Assembly: GCA_938041555.1 (NCBI GenBank)
Contig: CALIAC010000017.1
Span: 1-23,163 of the forward strand
Direction: 5' to 3'
DNA length: 23,163 nt
Source of the DNA: an uncultured Candidatus Saccharibacteria bacterium
Lineage (GTDB): Bacteria > Patescibacteriota > Saccharimonadia > Saccharimonadales > Saccharimonadaceae
Shown here: positions 14,185-21,852 of the stretch, in pieces
Layout of the letters: each line of letters begins with the position of its first letter
Numbering within the stretch: the stretch's first letter is position 1
The notes under the pieces: generated by a model
The model's database searches: none
Seen by the model: only the letters and a program-made list of their open reading frames with translations
Told to the model about the DNA's origin: nothing
Position numbers and translations under genes: made by a program

Positions 14185-15829
14185 TTTTCGCCGCCAGCCA
14201 GGCCGAGGCTTCCAGGTGGGAAGCTCAAACCCACCACTGTCGCCACCACCAGCAGAACGTATCACGCCACGGTCAGGGCGCTCAGCTGCTGCAGCAGGTG
14301 CTTCAGGGCGAGCTGCGTCACCATATATGCGCCGCTCAGAGCCACATCGCCCAGGAGTGGGGCAACAACCACAGCCTATCCAGCCGCAACCTGCACCATC
14401 TCCCACACCGCAGCAGGCGTACGATCCCTACATACGGGTGAGTAGGCCACAGCCACAGCCCTATCGCGCACCAGCACCATCTCGCGATACCTATGCAGTG
14501 CCAGTCCAGCAATCAACACCACAATCTCAACCTCAACCAGCTACCATTCCGGTTGATGATTTTGTCGATGCAACCTTGCCTTCCGGGTTGAATGATGATG
14601 CTTTCTATGAATTTGATGATGGCAATCAATCATTGGAGTTACAGCAGGAAAGCTCGCTTGATAACGATGGTGTTTCGCCGCTCTTTCCTGATGATGCACC
14701 CAAGGATCGGACAATTGGCTCTCAAAAAAAATCCCCACGCTACAATACTGAGCGGCCACGTCATGGGCGTCGCCGCTGGCTATGGTGGCTCAGTGGCATT
14801 GGGCTGCTAATGTTACTCATCCTTGCAGCGGGGTATTGGTGGTATCATCAAAACCTGCAGCCGGTCGACCGGACCGACACCACGACCAAGACGATAACGA
14901 TTGGTGAGGGCGACACGTTCAAGACTGTTGCTGCTACACTGAAAGAGCAGGGGCTGATTCGTGATGTTCGCGCCTTTGATATCTACACCCGCCTGTCGGG
15001 CTCGCGCAATCAACTCCATACTGGCGTATGTCAATTTAGCCCTGCGCAGTCGTTGCCCGAGATCGCAACCAAGCTTTCGCAGGGGTGTAATGACAATCGC
15101 GTCGTTACTTTCTTGCCGGGCGGTACTGTTGTCGATTCGCGCTATAAGCCGCAAGGCCAAGATGCCACCACGGCGCTCAAGCGGGCTGGCTACAGTGAGG
15201 AATCGATCAAAGCTGCACTCGCCAAGACATACGACAGCCCACTCTTTGCCAATAAGCCAGCTGGCACCTCGCTCGAGGGCTATATCTTTGGTGATACGTA
15301 CTCTGTGCCAGCTAATCAAGGGCCAGAGGCGGCGCTCAAGGCATCTTTTGCTCATATGTATGAGCAGATTCAGAACAATGGTTTGATCGACAAATTCGCA
15401 GCTCAAAAGCTCAATCTTTACCAAGCTATCACTCTTGCTTCTATCATCCAGCGCGAGATGGGGTGTGGCGGCGCGAGCCAAGATTGCTATCAGATCCAGC
15501 GGCAGATTGCCCAGGTCTTTTACAAGCGGTTGCGCGAGAATAAGGTGCTGGGCTCGGATGTGACCTTCATCTACGGGGCAGATATCGCTGGCGTTAGCCC
15601 CAATGTCAATCTCGATTCGCCGTACAATACCCGCATCAAGCCAGGCTTGCCACCTGGGCCAATTGCCACCCCTGGCCTCGGTGCACTCAAAGCAGTGGCC
15701 GACCCAGCACCTGGTAGCTATGAGTTCTTCCTCGCTGGTGATGATGGCAATGTCTACTTCGCCAATACCGATGCCGAGCACCAGGCCAACATCAAGCAGC
15801 ACTGCAAGAAGCTTTGCTCGGAGTTGTAG
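14177..15829 (+). CDS. mltG: Endolytic murein transglycosylase MltG (YceG)
   Basis: MltG cuts nascent glycan strands at the outer membrane-leaflet face and is thought to end peptidoglycan chain growth. From ATG 14177 the protein has 550 residues. Residues 1-195 are a cytosolic, Pro/Gln-rich, probably disordered region, much longer than in E. coli (340 residues in total). After a basic patch (RPRHGRRR) comes one membrane helix (about 199-218, LWWLSGIGLLMLLILAAGYW). The LysM-like subdomain begins at GEGDTFKTVAATLKEQGLI. The catalytic domain has LEGYIFGDTY and the catalytic Glu427 in LASIIQREMG, with DSPYNTRIKPGLPPGPI and FANTDAEHQ near the end. The start overlaps ruvX by 8 bases, while longer upstream starts lie inside ruvX. 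Two extra Cys (CGGASQDC) follow the catalytic Glu. Confidence 0.94.
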   Translation: MTDFRRQPGRGFQVGSSNPPLSPPPAERITPRSGRSAAAAGASGRAASPYMRRSEPHRPGVGQQPQPIQPQPAPSPTPQQAYDPYIRVSRPQPQPYRAPAPSRDTYAVPVQQSTPQSQPQPATIPVDDFVDATLPSGLNDDAFYEFDDGNQSLELQQESSLDNDGVSPLFPDDAPKDRTIGSQKKSPRYNTERPRHGRRRWLWWLSGIGLLMLLILAAGYWWYHQNLQPVDRTDTTTKTITIGEGDTFKTVAATLKEQGLIRDVRAFDIYTRLSGSRNQLHTGVCQFSPAQSLPEIATKLSQGCNDNRVVTFLPGGTVVDSRYKPQGQDATTALKRAGYSEESIKAALAKTYDSPLFANKPAGTSLEGYIFGDTYSVPANQGPEAALKASFAHMYEQIQNNGLIDKFAAQKLNLYQAITLASIIQREMGCGGASQDCYQIQRQIAQVFYKRLRENKVLGSDVTFIYGADIAGVSPNVNLDSPYNTRIKPGLPPGPIATPGLGALKAVADPAPGSYEFFLAGDDGNVYFANTDAEHQANIKQHCKKLCSEL

Positions 15830-16123
15830 CGCTTCAGCTGTGGCCTCATATGCTCTCAAATGTTCCTTCCTAGTGCGGATAAAAATCAAACCAAGTATCC
15901 CAGAGGTGTTTATCTTGCAATCTAATAATATGTTATAAAAATTGCGTGTATTGTATGAAACAACGCGCTGAGGTATTAAGCCCTACGAAAAAGTAAATAC
16001 TATTGAAGCTAAGCTTCGTGTTTGCCAAGGGTGTGCAAAACAGAAAGTCCATCATGTGACAATATCAGGCTAAAACTGTTGCAATTTTCACAAAATATCA
16101 TCTCCCACCACTGTGGTAAGCCA
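15830..16123. other. Non-coding stretch after mltG
   Basis: No convincing gene is seen on either strand; the sequence is AT-rich compared with its flanks. There is no clear terminator for mltG. Small inverted repeats are present, such as GAAGCT-A-AGCTTC near 16004-16020 inside a wider ACGAA...TTCGT pair, and ACCAC-T-GTGGT near 16106-16118. No tRNA, tmRNA or CRISPR signature was found. Confidence 0.6.
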
Positions 16124-16152
16124 TTGACTAAACTACAACCGCGTAGTAAAAT
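16124..16152 (+). promoter_or_regulatory. Promoter upstream of the LysM/CHAP hydrolase gene
   Basis: TTGACT (16124-16129), a 17-base spacer and TAAAAT (16147-16152). Transcription would begin near 16159, leaving an untranslated leader of about 190 bases before ATG 16349. Confidence 0.65.
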
Positions 16153-16158
16153 GGATGG

Positions 16159-16348
16159 TAGCCAGTCGGGGAGTGAGGATACTGGGAATGCAAGAGAGGG
16201 AAATTACTCTACCAATGGCCTGCCTTTAAATGTCGTACGAGCACCGAAATCAACTTTTTTAATATTAATAAAATCGGTCGACATGTGTGCTCCGTTCTCT
16301 TGCATAAGAGAAGAAAGACAGAGTGAGGTAGTAGCGCACTAGTAATAG
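16159..16348 (+). promoter_or_regulatory. Candidate structured leader with two exclusive pairings
   Basis: The about 190-base leader has several pairings. CCAGT (16162-16166) pairs with ACTGG (16181-16185). ATGCAAGAGA (16188-16197) pairs perfectly over 10 bp with TCTCTTGCAT (16296-16305). Inside this, 16237-16244 (ACGAGCAC) pairs with 16287-16295 (GTGCTCCGT, one bulged C), ending exactly where the long stem's 3' strand begins, so the two could stack. Alternatively TTCTCTT (16295-16301) pairs with AAGAGAA (16306-16312) around GCAT, using the same bases as the long stem. This switch-like layout suggests a riboswitch or other regulatory leader. It does not match the c-di-AMP (ydaO) consensus as I recall it. 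Identity unknown. Confidence 0.45.
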
Positions 16349-17590
16349 ATGCGCAGGAGAACGATCATTCGTCAACAACAAGCAGCCGAGCAGGCTTCAC
16401 AACTCGAACTTTCGCCTATTACCGTGCGGAGTCGGCGCCCGCGACCACTGTATAAGTCATTATCGCCGGTACGGACATCGGCCTATGTGGGGGTTTTTGT
16501 CCTAGTACTTTCACTCGTCGCCATGAGCTATCAGCCAATTTTGGCAGAGAACACCGCTCTAGCTAGCGCTGCGCCCGTCAGTGCAACGCGCCAGACGGCA
16601 GCAACACCATCAGCAGATGGGGTAGATCAGCTCGTCGCAACCAATGTTGCTACATCAATTGCTGAGAGCACGAACCTCCCTGTCACCAACAACGTCGCCA
16701 ACCTTTCGCAGTCAATTGCTGCAGAGAACTCGTTTACCCAAACGAGCGCCACGACGATCAACAAACCACAAATTGTTCAGCCAACAGCTGACAACCGCAC
16801 CATCAAGAAATATACGACAGTTGCTGGCGACAGCGTGCCAAGCCTTGCTGATAAGTTCAAAATTAGCACGCAGACCATCAAGTGGGTAAACAAACTTACC
16901 AGTGATGCACTTGAGCCGGGCAAAGAGCTGACGATCTTGCCAGTTAATGGCATCCTCTACACTGTTAAGGATGGTGATACACTTGATAGCATTGCTGCTA
17001 AATACAAAGCAGATAAGAACCAGCTCACTCTCTACAACGACCTTGAGCTGACCTCTACCCCTGCTAAAGGTTCGCAGCTTATCATCCCTGATGGCTCGTT
17101 GCCAACAGAGGAGCAGCCAGGCTACGTAGCGCCACGCTCGGGTGCTGCTGCTCGTGCAGCCAGCGCAACAACTGGCACAAATAGCTACAACGGCACTGGT
17201 GCCTACGGCGGTGCTGCTGGTACAGCTCATGCCTGGACAGGCGGCGGTGACGGCGGTGGCTACGCTTGGGGTAACTGTACTTTCTACGCCTACGAGCGCC
17301 GTCTTGAGCTTGGCCGGCCTATTGGTCGCCAGTGGGGCAATGCTGCTACCTGGGCTAGCTTTGCTCGTGCATCTGGCTACGGTGTCGGCACAACGCCAGC
17401 CGTTGGTGCAGTGATGCAAAATGGTGGTGGGTATGGCCACGTTGCCATCGTCGAGAGTGTTAACCCTGGTGTTTCGGTCACCGTTAGCGAGATGAACGGC
17501 TTCCGCTGGGGTGGTGGATTCAACCGCGTTGGCTTTGGTAACATCCCATGGAACGAAGCAGTCGGTGGTCGCTACCAGTACATCTACTAA
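16349..17590 (+). CDS. LysM and CHAP domain peptidoglycan hydrolase
   Basis: A 413-residue exported wall hydrolase. A basic cytosolic N-terminus (RRRTIIRQQ, RSRRPRP) precedes one hydrophobic segment (about residues 44-60), then a Ser/Thr/Ala-rich linker. Two LysM peptidoglycan-binding modules follow, at about 153-197 (KKYTTVAGDSVPSLADKFKI) and 203-247 (LYTVKDGDTLDSIAAKYKAD). After a Gly/Ala linker comes a CHAP amidase/endopeptidase domain (about 300-413) with the nucleophile Cys310 in YAWGNCTFYAYERR, His364 in GYGHVAIVE and SEMNG (380-384). Three in-frame stops (TAG TAA TAG) sit directly before the ATG, so the start cannot lie upstream. No Shine-Dalgarno site precedes it. Likely roles are daughter-cell separation or digestion of a host wall. 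A strong terminator follows. Confidence 0.93.
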   Translation: MRRRTIIRQQQAAEQASQLELSPITVRSRRPRPLYKSLSPVRTSAYVGVFVLVLSLVAMSYQPILAENTALASAAPVSATRQTAATPSADGVDQLVATNVATSIAESTNLPVTNNVANLSQSIAAENSFTQTSATTINKPQIVQPTADNRTIKKYTTVAGDSVPSLADKFKISTQTIKWVNKLTSDALEPGKELTILPVNGILYTVKDGDTLDSIAAKYKADKNQLTLYNDLELTSTPAKGSQLIIPDGSLPTEEQPGYVAPRSGAAARAASATTGTNSYNGTGAYGGAAGTAHAWTGGGDGGGYAWGNCTFYAYERRLELGRPIGRQWGNAATWASFARASGYGVGTTPAVGAVMQNGGGYGHVAIVESVNPGVSVTVSEMNGFRWGGGFNRVGFGNIPWNEAVGGRYQYIY

Positions 17591-17610
17591 TACCACGCAA
17601 TAAGCCTATC

Positions 17611-17640
17611 AAACACCTCTGTTGCTGCAGAGGTGTTTTT
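17611..17640 (+). terminator. Rho-independent terminator after the LysM/CHAP gene
   Basis: AAACACCTCTG (17611-17621) and CAGAGGTGTTT (17628-17638) form a perfect 11-bp stem with loop TTGCTG and a terminal T run to 17640. The final T is also the first base of the next promoter. Confidence 0.92.
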
Positions 17641-17648
17641 GATATACT
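17640..17648 (+). promoter_or_regulatory. Extended -10 promoter of obg
   Basis: TGA-TATACT directly follows the terminator T run and lies 9 bases before ATG 17658. There is no Shine-Dalgarno site in the gap. Transcription should begin about 2 bases before the start codon. The -35 region would fall inside the terminator stem. Confidence 0.6.
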
Positions 17649-17657
17649 TAATAGTAT

Positions 17658-19034
17658 ATGTTTGTAGATACAGCAAAGGTAACAGTAGTAGCAGGCCGTG
17701 GTGGCGATGGCGCAGTAAGCTTTCGACATGAAATATACGTAGACAAAGGTGGACCTGATGGTGGAGATGGCGGTCGTGGTGGTGATGTTGTTTTTGTTGC
17801 AACAGAGCAGCTCAATACCTTGCTCAAGTTTCGTTACAAACCAGAGCTCAAGGCAGAGCCCGGTGTTGCGGGTGGTAAGAAGAAGATGGCAGGCCGATCT
17901 GGTAAGCCGCTGGTTGTCAAAGTGCCGGTAGGGACATTAGTGAAGCGAGGTGATGTAGTAATCGCCGACCTTGCTGAGGCAGGGCAAGAGGCTGTCATTG
18001 CCAAAGGTGGCGATGGTGGCTTTGGCAATGCGCATTTTAAATCTAGTGTGCGCCAAACGCCGCGCATGGCCGAGCTGGGCGAGGCAGGGGAGAGTTTTGA
18101 GGCGGAGCTGGAGTTAAAGTTGCTGGCCGATGTTGGCCTAGTGGGCTTCCCAAATGCCGGCAAATCAACCTTCCTGAGCGTGGTGAGTAATGCTCGCCCA
18201 GAGATTGCGAACTACGAATTTACCACACTCACGCCTAACCTTGGTGTAGCCGATATTGATGATGGATCTATCTTAATCGCCGACATTCCTGGCCTGATTA
18301 AGGGAGCGAGCGAAGGTAAAGGTCTGGGCGATGCCTTCTTGCGGCACGTCGAGCGGACGGCTGTGCTCCTCCATCTTGTTGATGTGTATAGCAATGATGT
18401 AGCCGAGCGCTACCAGGCGATTCGTCATGAGCTGCAGCAATACAGCACCGAGCTCGCTCAGCGGCCAGAGGTAGTGGTGCTGACGAAGTGCGACGGGCTC
18501 GATGACGATATTATCAAAATGCAGATAGATAGCTTACGCCAGGTAGTCGACGAAGCAACGCCGATTTTTGCAATTTCCTCGATTGCTCATCAGGGGGTTG
18601 TTGATGTGCTGAGAGCTTTGCGCCAGATAGTAGTAGAGGCGCGGGCGGCTGAAGCAGCAGCTGAAGAGGGCGACGATTTTGCTGACGGTGAGGAGCTTGC
18701 GACTATTACGCTCGGTAGCCAAGCTAAGGCCGATGCCTGGGCGGTGCAGCAACTGCAGGGCTATGCAGCGCAGCAATGCGTCGAGGTGGCAGTAGAGAGC
18801 GGCCTCACTAACCCACGAGAGGATGCCGAGATGCCGCGGGTCTTTGCTGTGTCTGGCCAAAAGCTCGAGAAATTTGCTCGCCGCACGAACTTCGCCCAGT
18901 TCGAGGCAGTTAATCGCCTGCGTGATATCATGAAGCGTCTTGGCGTCACACACGAGCTCATCCGTCAAGGAGCGGAGGGCGACAGCATTGTGCAGATTGG
19001 CGATAGCCAGCCGTTCCCGTTGGTGGAGCAATAA
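17658..19034 (+). CDS. obg: Obg GTPase
   Basis: A ribosome-associated GTPase that links 50S assembly and stress signals to growth. The N-terminal Obg domain is the Gly-rich fold (VDTAKVTVVAGRGGDG and GGPDGGDGGRGGD). The GTPase domain has G1 GFPNAGKST at 163-171, the switch region TTLTPNLG, G3 DIPG at 209-212, and G4 TKCD at 276-279, with Thr in place of the usual Asn of NKxD. The C-terminal region (about 330-458) carries an acidic linker and an OCT-type domain. The length of 458 residues is typical. The ATG at 17658 gives the standard MFVD start and lies 9 bases after an extended -10 box, so the mRNA is probably leaderless. The next gene has its own promoter. Confidence 0.96.
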   Translation: MFVDTAKVTVVAGRGGDGAVSFRHEIYVDKGGPDGGDGGRGGDVVFVATEQLNTLLKFRYKPELKAEPGVAGGKKKMAGRSGKPLVVKVPVGTLVKRGDVVIADLAEAGQEAVIAKGGDGGFGNAHFKSSVRQTPRMAELGEAGESFEAELELKLLADVGLVGFPNAGKSTFLSVVSNARPEIANYEFTTLTPNLGVADIDDGSILIADIPGLIKGASEGKGLGDAFLRHVERTAVLLHLVDVYSNDVAERYQAIRHELQQYSTELAQRPEVVVLTKCDGLDDDIIKMQIDSLRQVVDEATPIFAISSIAHQGVVDVLRALRQIVVEARAAEAAAEEGDDFADGEELATITLGSQAKADAWAVQQLQGYAAQQCVEVAVESGLTNPREDAEMPRVFAVSGQKLEKFARRTNFAQFEAVNRLRDIMKRLGVTHELIRQGAEGDSIVQIGDSQPFPLVEQ

Positions 19035-19074
19035 ACAACGTGTCAGTCCTACTAGCGTGACAGAGGTTATTTTA

Positions 19075-19083
19075 TGGTATAAT
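19075..19083 (+). promoter_or_regulatory. Extended -10 promoter before the 303-aa orphan
   Basis: TGG-TATAAT with a weak upstream GTGACA (19057-19062, spacer only 15). It gives a leader of about 25 bases containing the perfect Shine-Dalgarno AGGAGGT (19106-19112), 3 bases before ATG 19116. Confidence 0.75.
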
Positions 19084-19115
19084 AGTAGGTAGATTAATAT
19101 AACCCAGGAGGTCAT

Positions 19116-20027
19116 ATGTGCAATAGAGAAAAAGAAGTGCCAAGTACTCTAGAAGTTGCGGCCTTGGACCTAAAAAGTACATATGCATTGAGTCGAGAAC
19201 AAAGCTTAGGAACTGTTGGTGCGACAACATTGACGCTGGCAGTGACTGCACTAAAACCTCTGATTGGTCGGCAGCTTTTGGGGCCTGCTAGCTTTAAACA
19301 AGAGGCATTTCTTAATATCAAATCTGACATTATGAGAAGCCTGAATGGTAAAAAACCATTTCTCGGTGATCACTTTTTGGAGGGTGAGCCTGAGGAATAT
19401 ACTAAACGATTGCTTGAGGGGGTTCACGAAGGGGATGTTGACCTACTTATGGATACTCGGGTTGGTAAATTGACACAATATGTAATGTATCAACTGGAAA
19501 AGAAGCAACTCCCTGGTGAGGATGCGAAACGATATTTTGGCGATTGGCTTGAAGCGACAATCGATAATCACGAGAGAACAAAGAAGCGGAAAATCCTCAG
19601 TATATCAGAGCTAGACGCTATCTATAGTAAAGAGGGTAGAGAAATGGATGTGCAGCTGGTTCTCGCAGGGACGAACCTCCGCACGAGAAGTGTGTTGGAT
19701 TATTATATAGAAGGTGACGACTTTGGAAAGTATATTCGGCAATTGGAAGCTTTGAAGTATATCATGCCAAATTGGGAAAAGGGTAAGATTGATATACCGA
19801 GAGAAGTTCTTAGTGTAATCGATCTTGATGCTGAGACACCAGTTGATGACGTTAAATTAAATCAGAGTGTTTTCGAGTGGAAATGGGATACCGTGGCAGA
19901 TATTATGAATAAAGTGAAACAAGGTGTCTATGAGCTAGAGCATTATGAAAAAAGTGCTGGCACAAAAGCGTCTAAGAAGTTTCTGGCGAGACACGCTATA
20001 GAAGTTGTCAATCACGGCTGGCAGTAG
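19116..20027 (+). CDS. Uncharacterised 303-aa protein, AT-rich
   Basis: I do not recognise this protein. It begins MCNREKEVPSTLEVAALDL, has a mildly hydrophobic stretch near residues 30-50 (LGTVGATTLTLAVTALKPLI) that could be a short membrane or buried helix, and is otherwise charged and mostly helical. Segments include DHFLEGEPEEYTKRLLEGV, YFGDWLEATIDNHERTKKRK and WKWDTVADIMNKVKQGVYEL. Its composition and codon choice are clearly more AT-rich than obg before it and sbcB after it, as in the orphan at 2362-3009, which suggests later acquisition or relaxed constraint. It has its own promoter and the best Shine-Dalgarno site in the window. sbcB starts 3 bases after its stop and probably depends on this promoter. 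Function unknown. Confidence 0.82.
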   Translation: MCNREKEVPSTLEVAALDLKSTYALSREQSLGTVGATTLTLAVTALKPLIGRQLLGPASFKQEAFLNIKSDIMRSLNGKKPFLGDHFLEGEPEEYTKRLLEGVHEGDVDLLMDTRVGKLTQYVMYQLEKKQLPGEDAKRYFGDWLEATIDNHERTKKRKILSISELDAIYSKEGREMDVQLVLAGTNLRTRSVLDYYIEGDDFGKYIRQLEALKYIMPNWEKGKIDIPREVLSVIDLDAETPVDDVKLNQSVFEWKWDTVADIMNKVKQGVYELEHYEKSAGTKASKKFLARHAIEVVNHGWQ

Positions 20028-20030
20028 TGT

Positions 20031-21446
20031 ATGGTGGCACAAACATTCTTTTTCTACGACCTTGAGACGAGTGGCTTTCGGGCACAGACGGATCGGATCA
20101 TGCAATTTGCCGGGCAGCGGACAGATATGGATTTGCAGCCAATTGGCGAGCCATATAACTTCCTCGTGACACTGAGTGACGACACCCTGCCAAGCCCCGA
20201 TGCCTTGATGGTGACTGGTATCACACCGCAGAAGACGCTAGAGGAGGGCTATAGCGAGGCAGAATGTGCGCGGATGGTGAGCGAAGAGATCTTCACACCA
20301 GGGACGATCGCTGTGGGGTTCAATAATGTGCGCTTTGACGATGAGTTTGTCCGCCATCTGCTGTGGCGGAACTTTTATGATCCATATGAGTGGAGCTGGA
20401 AGGATGAGCGGAGCCGCTGGGATATGCTTGATGTAGTGCGACTGACGCGGGCGCTGCGGCCAGATGGCATTGAGTGGCCGATGGATGCGAATGGTCAGCC
20501 TGCCAACCGCCTGGAACTCATTACTAAAGCTAATGGCATTGCACACGATAATGCACACGACGCCTTCGCTGATGTGGCAGCTCTGATAGAAGTAACGAAG
20601 CTAGTGAAGCGCGCTCAGCCTCAGCTTTTTGACTATCTCCTCGCAATGCGTGACAAGAGGGCGGTGCAGCGGCTGGTCAATCTCGAGACCAAGCAGCCCT
20701 TCGTCTATACCAGTGGTCGCTACGACAAACAGCATGCCAAGACGACCGTCGCTTTTCCGCTAGCGCCAACCCCCAATAGCAATGTCTTGGTCTACGACCT
20801 GCGCTACGACCCAACGCCGTTTGTGAGCCTAAGCCAGCAGGAGCTTGCTAAGAAAATCTTTGCTACCTGGGAGGAGCGCCAAGCCGATGGCTTTGTGGCG
20901 CTACCTGTCAAACCATTGCAATACAACCGTTGCCCAGCCGTTGCACCACTTGGTGTGCTAGAGCAGGGCGATGGCTGGGGCAAGATCCATCTCGAGGCGG
21001 CCACTGTGGCGCGCCACCGCGATATTCTGCTTCATCACCCCGACTTTGCTGAGAAGCTCCGCACACTCTATGAAAAAAAGCGTGAGTACAAAAAATCGAC
21101 CGACCCCGAAGGGCAGCTCTACGACAGCTTCGTCTCGGACGCAGACAAGACGCACATTGCTGCAGTGCGCAGTGCCGATGCCAAGGCACTGGCAGACTTC
21201 CACCCAGCCTTTCGTGATGAGCGCCTGCCTGAGCTACTACTCCACTACAAGGCGCGCAGCTTCCCGCAGAGCCTGAGTGATGATGAGCAAGCTCAGTGGG
21301 AGCAATGGCGGAGCACCCACCTGCAGGCCCAGCTGCCGAGCTTTATGGCATCATTGCAGCGTCTGGCTAAGGCAGGCACAGCAGATGAATTTATCATGCA
21401 GGAGCTGCAGTTGTGGCTTGAAGCTGTGGTACCGGTGGATGACTAG
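20031..21446 (+). CDS. sbcB: Exodeoxyribonuclease I
   Basis: ExoI degrades single-stranded DNA from 3' to 5' and acts in mismatch repair and recombination. The DEDDh exonuclease residues are all visible: Asp10 and Glu12 in FYDLETSG, Asp103 in GFNNVRFDDEF, and His176 and Asp181 in NAHDAFADV. The spacing is close to that of E. coli ExoI (Asp15, Glu17, Asp108, His181, Asp186). MVTGITPQ (60-67) and the SH3-like and C-terminal helical regions are also present. The length of 471 residues matches the E. coli enzyme closely. It starts 3 bases after the orphan gene and has no strong Shine-Dalgarno of its own, so it is probably translationally coupled. A 9-bp hairpin at 21518-21539 follows about 70 bases after the stop. 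Confidence 0.95.
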   Translation: MVAQTFFFYDLETSGFRAQTDRIMQFAGQRTDMDLQPIGEPYNFLVTLSDDTLPSPDALMVTGITPQKTLEEGYSEAECARMVSEEIFTPGTIAVGFNNVRFDDEFVRHLLWRNFYDPYEWSWKDERSRWDMLDVVRLTRALRPDGIEWPMDANGQPANRLELITKANGIAHDNAHDAFADVAALIEVTKLVKRAQPQLFDYLLAMRDKRAVQRLVNLETKQPFVYTSGRYDKQHAKTTVAFPLAPTPNSNVLVYDLRYDPTPFVSLSQQELAKKIFATWEERQADGFVALPVKPLQYNRCPAVAPLGVLEQGDGWGKIHLEAATVARHRDILLHHPDFAEKLRTLYEKKREYKKSTDPEGQLYDSFVSDADKTHIAAVRSADAKALADFHPAFRDERLPELLLHYKARSFPQSLSDDEQAQWEQWRSTHLQAQLPSFMASLQRLAKAGTADEFIMQELQLWLEAVVPVDD

Positions 21447-21790
21447 AAGAGTCTTGAGCATCCAAAACCTTCACTTTCTCTATTGATTTTCTACTATTTC
21501 ATTTGAGTAAGAGTAAGAAGCTGGTTGTCTAATCAGCTTGAATATGAGCAGTCACTCGTGAGTGAATGCCGACTCTTGTAATATTCTTGAGGAGAAAGCG
21601 GCGGGGAAGAGAGCTACGAAAATTGGTAGGCAGCTCTTTGTGGATTCAATAGAAGAAGCGTTATATAACGATAAATTTTAAGACGCTCAATTGCGAGAGC
21701 GCAGATATTAGCGAGCCTACCGAAGATACTGGCAGTGTGGGCAAATCCCCTGAATGTTGAGCGTGCGAGGGCTTAGTGAGGTGATGGTGA
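21447..21790. other. Non-coding region rich in inverted repeats, possible structured RNA
   Basis: No credible gene is seen on either strand. Several pairings stand out. AAGCTGGTT (21518-21526) pairs with AATCAGCTT (21531-21539) around GTCT, with one G-U. TCACTC-GT-GAGTGA lies at 21552-21565. GGGGA (21603-21607) pairs with TCCCC (21746-21750) outside GGTAGGC (21625-21631) with GCCTACC (21715-21721). Inside this nest are CGTTATATAACG (21659-21670, a perfect palindrome) and CGCTC/GAGCG (21684-21688 with 21697-21701). The nested pairings suggest an RNA of about 150 bases, on an undecided strand. No clear promoter was found. Confidence 0.4.
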
Positions 21791-21795
21791 TAAAT

Positions 21796-21824
21796 AAACA
21801 CCCCAGCCATCCCCTGGGGTGTTT
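21796..21824. terminator. Bidirectional terminator after the small membrane protein gene
   Basis: AAACACCCCAG (21796-21806) and CTGGGGTGTTT (21814-21824) form a perfect 11-bp stem around a 7-base loop. T-rich flanks on both sides let it serve the minus-strand gene ending at 21853 and plus-strand transcription from sbcB. Confidence 0.9.
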
Positions 21825-21852
21825 TGCGTTGAAGCTTACAACGAGCCTGAGC

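Noticed and set aside
16022..16342. Open frame of 106 codons upstream of the LysM/CHAP gene
   Set aside because: No ribosome binding site, an unlikely protein composition, and it spans the promoter and the structured leader; best read as a chance ORF.
16159..16348. c-di-AMP (ydaO-yuaA) riboswitch
   Set aside because: The conserved GUCAGCUAACC-like block and the paired GGGG-GAA motifs as I recall them are absent.
21447..21852. tRNA, tmRNA, RNase P or SRP RNA in the gap
   Set aside because: No TTCGANTC-type T-loop, CCA end, GAGGAAAGUCC or GGAAGG...GCAG signature was found on either strand.
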